A stretch of 7,566 nt of DNA from Alphaproteobacteria bacterium (GTDB lineage Bacteria; Pseudomonadota; Alphaproteobacteria; Geminicoccales; Geminicoccaceae): assembly GCA_026982585.1 (NCBI GenBank), contig JALSGW010000426.1, positions 1 to 7,566 on the forward strand. Reading direction: 5' to 3'. Below are positions 1-5,902 of this stretch, piece after piece. The notes under the pieces were generated by a model. It saw nothing but the letters and a program-made list of their open reading frames with translations, was not told where the DNA came from and did no database searches. Each line of letters starts with the position of its first letter. The stretch's first letter is position 1. Both the position numbers and the translations under genes were made by a program.

Positions 1-1
1 G

Positions 2-772
2 CGGCCCAGGGCGGTGCTGGCGCCGCCTGAGCTGGAGCCCTGGTATGTGGACGTGCGGGAGCCTGAAGCCGGTGTCGGGGAAGGGAAGATGGGGGCGGCG
101 CTGGCGCCGCCTGCCCCCGACATCGCCATCCTGGGGCCCATCGACAGCTTTCCCGCGGCGAGCTTCTCCGCAGCCGAGCGCGTCGATCTGCCCGCCGACG
201 GCAGCGCCCGCATCCTCAGGCTCGCCCGGCGCCGCTTCGACGCCGAGGTGGTGGTGGAGGTGGCCCCCAAGCAGGACCCGGTCGCCTACGTCACCGCCCG
301 CTTCGTCTACGCGGACGACACGCCGCTTCTGCCGGGGCCGGCGCGGCTCGTGCGCGACGGCGCGTACGTGGGGGAAAGCCGGCTCGGCCCGACCCCGCCC
401 GGTGCCGAACTGCGGCTCGGCTTCGGCGCGGACGAACGCATCGACGTGGAGCACCGCTTCGACCTCGAGCGCAAGTCCGAGGAGGGGTTGTTCGACGGCT
501 ACCGGCGCATCGAGCGGCGCTGGCTGACCCGCATCCGCAACGGCTACCGCAGCCCCATGACCATCGTCCTCTACGACCGCATGCCGGTTCCGCAGGACGA
601 GCGCGTTGCTGTGGAGCTGCTCGCCGATTCCACCCCGCCCACCGCCCGGGACGTGGGCGAGCGGCGGGGCGTGCTGGCCTGGCGCTACCGCTACGAGCCG
701 GGAGAGGAGAAACGGATCCGCTTCGGCTTCGCCGTCACCTTCCCCCGCGAGCTCGAACTCGAAGGGCTGTAA
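2..772 (+). CDS. DUF4139 domain protein (MuiA-like), C-terminal part, 5' truncated
   Basis: The reading frame is open to the left edge, so the true start lies outside the window; the GTG at 14 is an internal codon rather than a credible start. The visible ~256 residues look like the C-terminal beta-rich DUF4139 region of the mucoidy-inhibitor MuiA family. Typical segments include APKQDPVAYVTARF, a stretch with LLPGPARLVRDGAYVG, LGFGADERIDVEHRF, a run ending in RNGYRSPMTIVLYDRMPV, and the closing RRGVLAWRYRYEPGEEKRIRFGF. Family members usually carry an N-terminal DUF4140 domain and a coiled coil, which would lie upstream. The biochemical function is not established; the name comes from a mucoidy phenotype in Pseudomonas. 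The stop codon TAA (770-772) shares a base with the msrA start, suggesting co-translation. Family assignment is from remembered sequence patterns and is fairly secure; the role is unknown. Confidence 0.85.
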   Translation, partial: RPRAVLAPPELEPWYVDVREPEAGVGEGKMGAALAPPAPDIAILGPIDSFPAASFSAAERVDLPADGSARILRLARRRFDAEVVVEVAPKQDPVAYVTARFVYADDTPLLPGPARLVRDGAYVGESRLGPTPPGAELRLGFGADERIDVEHRFDLERKSEEGLFDGYRRIERRWLTRIRNGYRSPMTIVLYDRMPVPQDERVAVELLADSTPPTARDVGERRGVLAWRYRYEPGEEKRIRFGFAVTFPRELELEGL

Positions 773-1437
773 TGATGTTCGGCTGGTGGAAACGCGAGCC
801 GGCGCTGCCGAGCCCGGAGGAGGCGCTGCCCGGACGGGCCGACTACGCCTTCACGCCGCCTGAACGGCATCGGGTGAACGGGCGGCCGCTGCTCCCGCCC
901 TATCCGGAGGGATGCCGGCGGGTGTGGTTCGGCATGGGCTGTTTTTGGGGGGCGGAACGGCTGTTCTGGGAGCTGCCCGGGATCTGGGTGACCGCGGTGG
1001 GATATGGCGGCGGCTGGACCCCCTATCCCACCTACGAGGAGGTGATCACCGGCCGCACCGGCCACGTGGAGCTGGTGCAGCTGGTCTACCGTCCCGAGGA
1101 GCTGTCCCTGGCCCGGCTGCTCGGCCTGTTCTGGGAGCATCACGATCCCACCCAGGGCATGCGCCAGGGGTTCGACGTCGGCACCCAGTACCGGAGCGCC
1201 ATCTACACCGAATCCGAGCAGGACCACCACCTCGCCCTCGAAAGCCGCCGGCTCTACGAACGCGCGCTTTCCGAAGCGGGCTGGCGGCGGCCGATCACCA
1301 CCGAGATTCGGCGGGACGCTGGTTTCTACTTCGCCGAGCCCTATCATCAACAGTACCTTGCCCGTCATCCCGACGGCTACTGCGGCCTGCGTGGAACCGG
1401 GGTGGCCTTTCCCGACCACCTCCTGGGCGGTGCCTGA
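772..1437 (+). CDS. msrA: Peptide-methionine (S)-S-oxide reductase MsrA
   Basis: MsrA reduces the S-epimer of methionine sulfoxide, free or in proteins, back to methionine using thioredoxin-type reductant in the cytoplasm. The 221-residue protein has the catalytic motif GCFWG at 56-60 with nucleophile Cys57. The canonical blocks GYGGG (77-81), TGHVELVQLVY (96-106), FWEHHDPTQ (120-128), GTQYRSAIY (137-145), AEPYHQQYL (188-196) and GYCGLRGTGV (202-211) follow in order. It is the long form: residues ~18-22 (ALPGR) resemble the N-terminal extension of E. coli MsrA. Cys204 should be the resolving cysteine. The second recycling cysteine of the E. coli enzyme (in its GVC near the C-terminus) appears as Ala212 here. 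A signal peptide is not apparent. ATG at 772 overlaps the upstream TAA by one base; a second ATG follows at 775, so the exact first residue is uncertain by one. GAAGGG at 761-766 is a modest ribosome binding site. Confidence 0.96.
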   Translation: MMFGWWKREPALPSPEEALPGRADYAFTPPERHRVNGRPLLPPYPEGCRRVWFGMGCFWGAERLFWELPGIWVTAVGYGGGWTPYPTYEEVITGRTGHVELVQLVYRPEELSLARLLGLFWEHHDPTQGMRQGFDVGTQYRSAIYTESEQDHHLALESRRLYERALSEAGWRRPITTEIRRDAGFYFAEPYHQQYLARHPDGYCGLRGTGVAFPDHLLGGA

Positions 1438-1498
1438 GAGCGACCTTGGGAGGAACGCCGGGATCGAGTCGGAAGCCGCAGGCGGCGCGCTGTGGCGC

Positions 1499-1510
1499 GG
1501 CGTGCACGCC
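1499..1510. repeat. 12-bp perfect palindrome in the msrA-archease spacer
   Basis: GGCGTGCACGCC reads identically on both strands. It sits about 22 bases before the upstream candidate archease start and about 97 before the preferred one. It could be an operator half-site pair, but the symmetry does not extend outward, and palindromes of this length are expected by chance about once or twice in a GC-rich window of this size. No known operator is recognised. Confidence 0.2.
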
Positions 1511-1519
1511 CGGAGCAAC

Positions 1520-1525
1520 GGAGGG
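1520..1525 (+). promoter_or_regulatory. Ribosome binding site for the upstream candidate archease start
   Basis: GGAGGG lies 6 bases before the ATG at 1532, which is in frame with archease. Spacing is ideal, so a 170-residue form with a 25-residue basic, proline-containing extension is possible. It competes with the site at 1586-1596. Confidence 0.4.
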
Positions 1526-1585
1526 TTGGTCATGCCGGTACTCGTTCCCACATCCGTTGTAGCCCCCAAGCCGTCGGCACGGCGC

Positions 1586-1596
1586 GGGGAGGAAGG
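1586..1596 (+). promoter_or_regulatory. Ribosome binding site for the preferred archease start
   Basis: GGGGAGGAAGG ends 10 bases before the ATG at 1607. The spacing is slightly long but the match to the anti-Shine-Dalgarno sequence is strong. This start gives a 145-residue protein, in line with the usual length of the archease family. Confidence 0.5.
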
Positions 1597-1606
1597 CCGA
1601 GGTGTG

Positions 1607-2044
1607 ATGGAGCTCGTCGTCGCAACACCCGAGGGGCATGAGCTGTTCGCCCATCAGGCCGACATCGGCGTGCGGGGCTGGGGTCCGAGCCGGGAAAAGG
1701 CCTTCGAACAGGTGGCCATGGCGCTCACCGCGGCGATCGTCGATCCGCGCGAGGTGGAGGCTCGCGAGCCGGTGGGGATCTGCTGCGAGGCGCCCGACGA
1801 CGAAATCCTGCTCGTCGACTGGCTCAACGCCCTGATCTACCAGATGGCGACGATGGCCATGCTGTTCGGCCGCTTCGAGGTCCAGATCCGCGATCACCGG
1901 CTGGAGGCGACGGCCTGGGGCGAGCCGATCGACCCCGCCAAGCACCGTCCGGCGGTGGAGATCAAGGGGGCCACCTTCACGGAGGTGGCGGTGCGCCGGC
2001 TTCCGGACGGACGCTGGCTCGCCCAGTGCGTGGTGGACGTGTAG
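1607..2044 (+). CDS. Archease (RtcB ligase activator)
   Basis: Archease is a small metal-binding cofactor that promotes guanylylation and multiple turnover of the RNA ligase RtcB. With ATG 1607 the protein has 145 residues. It shows the N-terminal HQADIGVRGWG motif (16-26; His16 and Asp19 fit the H-x-A-D pattern), then SREKAFEQVAMALTAAIVDP (28-47), the helix with LLVDWLNALIYQM (68-80), GEPID (105-109), and the closing KGATFTEVAV (120-129) and GRWLAQCVVDV (135-145), ending in the Asp-containing tail typical of the family. The acidic residues probably bind metal. An in-frame ATG at 1532 has a well-spaced GGAGGG, so an N-terminal extension of 25 residues cannot be excluded. The family has only a short lead before the H-x-A-D motif, which favours 1607. 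rtcB follows after 15 bases, which strongly supports the assignment. Confidence 0.93.
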   Translation: MELVVATPEGHELFAHQADIGVRGWGPSREKAFEQVAMALTAAIVDPREVEAREPVGICCEAPDDEILLVDWLNALIYQMATMAMLFGRFEVQIRDHRLEATAWGEPIDPAKHRPAVEIKGATFTEVAVRRLPDGRWLAQCVVDV

Positions 2045-2059
2045 GAGGCGAGGTCGGGC

Positions 2060-3490
2060 ATGGATCTCGAGCGCCTCACCCGCATCGATCGCACCACCTT
2101 CCGCATCGAACCCCACGGCCGCATGCGGGTGCCGGCGGTGATCTACGGCGACGAGGCGCTGGTGCGGCAGATGGACGACAAGGTGGCGGAACAGCTCTGC
2201 AATGTGGCGAGCCTGCCGGGCATCGTCGCGGCCGCCTATGCGATGCCGGATGCGCACTGGGGCTACGGCTTTCCGATCGGCGGGGTGGCCGCCTTCGATC
2301 CCGACGAGGGCGGGGTGGTGTCGGCGGGCGGCGTGGGCTTCGACATCTCCTGCGGCGTGCGGACCCACCTGACCGGCCTGACGAAGAAGGACCTCGCGCC
2401 GGTTGGCGACCGGCTCGCCGAGGAGCTGTTCCGCACCATCCCGGCCGGGCTCGGACGCCACGGCCGCATCCGCCTCAACGATCGCCAGCTCGACGCCATG
2501 CTCGCGGGCGGCGCCGTGTGGGCGGTCGCCGAGGGTTATGGCCGGGAGGAGGACCTCGCCCGCATCGAGGAGGGCGGCCGGGCCGAGGGTGCCGATCCGG
2601 ATGCGGTCTCGCCGCGCGCCAAGGAACGGCAGCGCCCGGAGATGGGCACCCTGGGTTCGGGCAACCACTATCTCGAGGTCCAGGAGGTGGACCGGATCTA
2701 CGACCCGGAGACCGCCCGCGCCTTCGGCCTTTTCGAGGGCGAGATCGTGGTCACCATCCACTGCGGCTCGCGCGGCCTCGGACATCAGATCGGCACCGAC
2801 TATCTGCGCGAGATGGTGGTGGCCGCCCGCCGCCACGGCATCGACCTGCCGGACCGGGAGCTCGCCTGCGCCCCCATCCACTCCGAGGTGGGGCGACGCT
2901 ATCTCGGCGCCATGCGCGCCGGCATCAATTGCGCGCTGGCCAACCGCCAGATCATCGCCCATCTGGCGCGGGAGGTGTTCGCGCGCCTGTTCCCGGGGCT
3001 CGAGTTGCCCCTGTTGTTCGACGTCTCCCACAACACCTGCAAATGGGAGCGCCACATCGTCGAGGGCCGGGAACGGGCGCTCTACGTCCACCGCAAGGGG
3101 GCGACCCGGGCCTTCGGTCCCGGCCATCCGGACCTGCCCGAGCCCTTCCGCACCCACGGCCAGCCGGTGTTGATCGGCGGCAGTATGGGCACCGGATCCT
3201 GGGTGCTGGCCGGCAACCGCGACGGCCGGACCAAGGCCTTCGCCTCCGCGGTGCACGGAGCCGGACGGGCCTTGAGCCGCCACCAGGCGGTCAAGCGCTG
3301 GCGGGGTGAGGAGCTGGTGCGGGAGCTCGCCCGCCGCGGGATCGTGGTCAAGTGCCAGAGCCCGCGCGGCGTCGCCGAGGAGGCGCCGGGCGCCTACAAG
3401 GACGTGGATGCGGTGGTGGAAGCGGCGGAGGCGGCCGGGCTTGCGCGCCGCGTGGCCCATCTGCGGCCGCTGATCGTCATCAAGGGGTGA
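2060..3490 (+). CDS. rtcB: RNA-splicing/repair ligase RtcB, long form
   Basis: RtcB joins RNA 2',3'-cyclic-phosphate or 3'-phosphate ends to 5'-OH ends using GTP and Mn2+, through a covalent histidine-GMP intermediate. The 476-residue protein has the whole set of active-site motifs: GFDISCGVR (93-101; metal ligands Asp95 and Cys98), GTLGSGNHYLE (196-206; Asn202, His203), TIHCGSRGLGHQ (232-243; His234), DVSHNT (321-326; His324) and the catalytic HGAGR (399-403; His399 corresponds to the guanylylated histidine, His404 in Pyrococcus horikoshii). The length matches the roughly 480-residue archaeal form rather than the ~408-residue E. coli enzyme. No intein interrupts it. AGGAGG at 2043-2048 overlaps the archease stop codon and a nearer GAGG lies at 2050-2053, so the two genes are probably translated together. 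No sigma-54 regulator gene (rtcR) or RNA cyclase gene (rtcA) is present in the window. All catalytic residues are intact, so activity is expected. Confidence 0.98.
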   Translation: MDLERLTRIDRTTFRIEPHGRMRVPAVIYGDEALVRQMDDKVAEQLCNVASLPGIVAAAYAMPDAHWGYGFPIGGVAAFDPDEGGVVSAGGVGFDISCGVRTHLTGLTKKDLAPVGDRLAEELFRTIPAGLGRHGRIRLNDRQLDAMLAGGAVWAVAEGYGREEDLARIEEGGRAEGADPDAVSPRAKERQRPEMGTLGSGNHYLEVQEVDRIYDPETARAFGLFEGEIVVTIHCGSRGLGHQIGTDYLREMVVAARRHGIDLPDRELACAPIHSEVGRRYLGAMRAGINCALANRQIIAHLAREVFARLFPGLELPLLFDVSHNTCKWERHIVEGRERALYVHRKGATRAFGPGHPDLPEPFRTHGQPVLIGGSMGTGSWVLAGNRDGRTKAFASAVHGAGRALSRHQAVKRWRGEELVRELARRGIVVKCQSPRGVAEEAPGAYKDVDAVVEAAEAAGLARRVAHLRPLIVIKG

Positions 3491-3498
3491 GGAGGACC

Positions 3499-4053
3499 AT
3501 GGACAAACCCTTGGAGATCCGGTTTCACGACGTGCCCCGCTCCGACTTCATCGAGGCCCGCATCCGCGAGAAGGTGGCCGAGCTGGAGAAGCTCTACGAT
3601 CACATCCACCGGGTGCGGGTGGTGGTGGACAAGGACAGCAACCGCCACCACAAGGGCAACGCCTACCGCATCCGTCTCTTCATCCACGTGCCCGGCCGGG
3701 AGATCGTGGTGAGCCACAACCAGCGCGGGGACCCGGCCCGGGAGGACTTCCGCTTCGTCCTGCGCGAGGCCTTCGAGGCCGCGGAACGGGAACTGAAACG
3801 CTACAAGGAAAAGCAACGGGGCGAGGTGAAGGCGCATGTGGAGCCGCCCCAGGGGCGGGTGGTGAAGCTGTTCCGCGACCAGGGGTATGGCTTCATCGAG
3901 CTCGACGACGGCCAGGAGCTCTACTTCCACCGCAACGCGGTGGTGAACAACGGTTTCGGGCGGCTCGCCATCGGCAGCCGGGTGCGGGTGCATGTGGCGG
4001 AGAAGGAAAGCCCCGAAGGCCCGCAGGCCTCCACCGTCCATGTGATCGACTGA
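3499..4053 (+). CDS. HPF/RaiA-type ribosome-associated protein fused to a cold-shock domain
   Basis: The 184-residue protein joins two domains. Residues 1 to ~105 resemble the ribosome hibernation/sigma-54 modulation (HPF, RaiA) fold: a beta strand at LEIRFHDVP (5-13), helix FIEARIREKVAELEKLY (17-33), strand HRVRVVVDKD (37-46), basic HHKGNAYRIRLFIHVPG (50-66), then helix EDFRFVLREAFEAAERELKRY (82-102). After a charged linker (103-117), residues 118-184 form a cold-shock (OB-fold) domain: GRVVKLFRDQGYGFIEL (119-135, RNP1-like) and QELYFHRNAV (139-148, RNP2-like). The long-HPF C-terminal dimerisation domain is absent. Expected roles are binding the 30S decoding region under stress and binding single-stranded RNA; both are inferred from the domains. 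ATG 3499 is preceded by GAGGAGG (3489-3495), which overlaps the rtcB stop; spacing is short (3 bases). The 8-base gap to rtcB implies an operon. Confidence 0.93.
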   Translation: MDKPLEIRFHDVPRSDFIEARIREKVAELEKLYDHIHRVRVVVDKDSNRHHKGNAYRIRLFIHVPGREIVVSHNQRGDPAREDFRFVLREAFEAAERELKRYKEKQRGEVKAHVEPPQGRVVKLFRDQGYGFIELDDGQELYFHRNAVVNNGFGRLAIGSRVRVHVAEKESPEGPQASTVHVID

Positions 4054-4103
4054 GCGGCTGCCGTCGCCCTCGGCCCGCTCCGCACTATGTTGTCGGAGAG
4101 GGC

Positions 4104-4109
4104 AGGAGG
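4104..4109 (+). promoter_or_regulatory. Ribosome binding site of ade
   Basis: AGGAGG stands 6 bases before the ATG at 4116, which fixes this start. An ATG at 4111 is in another frame and too close to the site. The 62-base gap 4054-4115 contains no clear terminator hairpin, so read-through from the upstream operon is possible. Confidence 0.7.
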
Positions 4110-4115
4110 GATGCG

Positions 4116-5831
4116 ATGGCCGCGGCTGCGCACCCGCTCGCGCGGCGCATCGACCGGGCGCTCGGCCGCCGTCCGGCCGAGCTCGTGATCCGGGGCGCCC
4201 GGCTGCTCAACACCGCGACCGGCAGCATCGCCCGCAGGGACATCGCCATCGGCGACGGCATGGTGCTGGCGGTGGGCCAGGACCTCGTGGGCGAACGGGT
4301 GATCGAGGCCCGGGGGCGGTTCGCGGTGCCGGGGTTCATCGATGCCCACGTCCATCTGGAAAGCTCCATGGTGCTGCCGCAGGCCTTCGAGCGGGCGGTG
4401 CTGCCGCGCGGCACCACCACCGTGGTGGCCGATCCCCACGAACTCGCGAATGTGCTGGGCGCCGAGGCGTTCCGCTATCTGCTCGCCTGTGCCGGGAGGG
4501 CGCAGCTTTCGCTGTTCATCACCCTGAGCTCCTGCGTGCCGGCCTCGCCGCTCGAGACCTCGGGTGCGCGCCTCGAGCTCGAGGACCTGTTGCCCTTCGC
4601 GGACCATCCGGCGGTGCTGGGGCTCGCCGAGCTCATGGACTTTCCCGGGGTGCTGGCGGGGGATCCGCGGCTCTTGGCCAAGGCCTGGGCGTTCCGCGAT
4701 CGTCATATCGACGGCCACGCGCCGCTGCTCTCGGGAGCGGCGCTCGACGCCTATCTGGTGGCCGGGCCGCGCACCGACCACGAGTGCACGCGCATCGAGG
4801 AGGCGCAGGAAAAGCTCGAGAAGGGCATGTTCGTCTTCCTGCGGGAGGGATCGGTGGCGAAGAACGTCGCCACCCTCGCCCCCGTCCTCGGCGAGCGCAA
4901 CTGGATGCGCCTCGGCTTCTGCACCGACGACCGCAATCCGGTGGAGATCCTGGAGGAGGGCCACATCGACCACGCCCTGCGCCGCGCGATCCGTGCCGGC
5001 GCTCCGGTGATCGCCTGCTATCGGGCCGCCACCCTCGGCGCCGCCACCGCCTTCGGTCTCCGCGATCGGGGTGTGATCGCGCCCGGCTATCGGGCCGATC
5101 TGCTGCTGGTCGAGGATCTCGAGGAGGTGGCGGTGAGCGCCGTGGTCTGCGGCGGCCGGCTGGTGGAGCCGGAGCTGTTCGCCGAACGCGAGTGGCCCGA
5201 GCCGCCCGGCCGCAACTCCGTCCGGCGCGCCCAGGTGGCGGCCGGGGATTTCGCGGTGGCGGCCGCCCAGCCGAGCGTGCCGGTGATCGGCGTGCGCCCC
5301 TTCTCCCTCATCACCGACCATCTCACCCGCAGCCTGCCGCTTCGCGCAGGTGCGCTGCAGGCGGATCCCGACCGCGGCATCCTCAAGGTCTGCGTGCTGG
5401 AACGGCACGGCCGGCACGGCCGCATCGGCCGCGGCTTCGTGGAGGGCTTCGGGCCCATGCGCGGGGCGCTGTGCGCCAGCATCGGCCACGACAGCCACAA
5501 TCTGGTGGTGGTGGGGGCCGACGATGCGGACATGGCGCTGGCGGTGAACCGGGTGGTGGCGCTCCAGGGCGGTGCCGTGCTGGCGGCGGGCGGGCGGGTG
5601 CTCGCCGAGCTGCCGCTTTCGGTGGCGGGGCTCATGTCCGAAGCGGACCTGCGCGAGGTGGCCCTGGGACTGCGGACGCTCAGGCGGGCGGCGCGCGGGA
5701 TCGGCTGCATCCTGGAGGAACCGCTCATGCAGCTCGCCTTTCTGCCCCTTGCCGTCATCCCCCATCTCAAGATCACCGACCAGGGCTATGTGGCGGCCTC
5801 GCCCGACGGGCTCAGGCTGCTGCGCTTCTAA
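4116..5831 (+). CDS. ade: Adenine deaminase
   Basis: This enzyme hydrolyses adenine to hypoxanthine and ammonia in purine salvage, in the cytoplasm. The 571-residue protein has the adenine deaminase (Ade/AdeC) layout of the amidohydrolase superfamily. An N-terminal beta part (21-72) leads to metal motif GFIDAHVHLESSM (73-85; His78, His80). Then come ADPHE (105-109), LGLAELMDFPGV (168-179; Glu172), DGHAP (199-203; His201), TDHEC (220-224; His222) and CTDDRNP (269-275; Asp271). The C-terminal region has the typical SIGHDSHNLVVVG (455-467) and LAFLPLAVIPHLKITDQG (540-557). Length is normal for the family. The start is set by the AGGAGG at 4104-4109. The next genes encode a nucleoside-type importer, so the product probably acts on imported or salvaged purines. 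I am confident that it is Ade rather than the unrelated adenosine deaminase-like adenine aminohydrolase. Confidence 0.97.
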   Translation: MAAAAHPLARRIDRALGRRPAELVIRGARLLNTATGSIARRDIAIGDGMVLAVGQDLVGERVIEARGRFAVPGFIDAHVHLESSMVLPQAFERAVLPRGTTTVVADPHELANVLGAEAFRYLLACAGRAQLSLFITLSSCVPASPLETSGARLELEDLLPFADHPAVLGLAELMDFPGVLAGDPRLLAKAWAFRDRHIDGHAPLLSGAALDAYLVAGPRTDHECTRIEEAQEKLEKGMFVFLREGSVAKNVATLAPVLGERNWMRLGFCTDDRNPVEILEEGHIDHALRRAIRAGAPVIACYRAATLGAATAFGLRDRGVIAPGYRADLLLVEDLEEVAVSAVVCGGRLVEPELFAEREWPEPPGRNSVRRAQVAAGDFAVAAAQPSVPVIGVRPFSLITDHLTRSLPLRAGALQADPDRGILKVCVLERHGRHGRIGRGFVEGFGPMRGALCASIGHDSHNLVVVGADDADMALAVNRVVALQGGAVLAAGGRVLAELPLSVAGLMSEADLREVALGLRTLRRAARGIGCILEEPLMQLAFLPLAVIPHLKITDQGYVAASPDGLRLLRF

Positions 5832-5902
5832 CCCCGCCCGGCTCTTGCGGCTCTGATGCGGAGCTGCTTCGATCGGGCGCGACGGAAACGGGCCCCATCT
5901 CC

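Noticed and set aside
1438..1606. Search for a sigma-54 promoter before archease-rtcB, as found before E. coli rtcBA
   Set aside because: The nearest match (TGGCGC followed by TGCA) has the wrong GG-to-GC spacing. No rtcR gene is in the window.
1295..3460. Open frame of 721 codons on the minus strand opposite archease and rtcB
   Set aside because: It runs antisense to two genes with full sets of family motifs; its translation is low-complexity, rich in His, Ala, Arg and Gly, with no recognisable domain. Long shadow frames are expected in GC-rich coding DNA.
4054..4115. Possible -10 box TATGTT at 4086-4091 before ade
   Set aside because: No acceptable -35 element lies 16-18 bases upstream, so a promoter cannot be supported.
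3921..5765. Open frame of 614 codons on the minus strand opposite ade
   Set aside because: Antisense shadow of the adenine deaminase gene; translation is Arg/His/Gly-rich and shows no domain.
4784..5902. Possible long N-terminal extension of the ABC ATPase, reading through ade in another frame
   Set aside because: The extension is an out-of-frame translation of ade, Arg/Gly-rich. Family homology begins just after the ATG at 5903.
5832..5902. Possible hairpin between ade and the ABC ATPase (CGCCCG near 5835 with CGGGCG near 5874)
   Set aside because: Six complementary bases around a loop of more than 30 bases, with no U-tract, are not enough to call a terminator or riboswitch.
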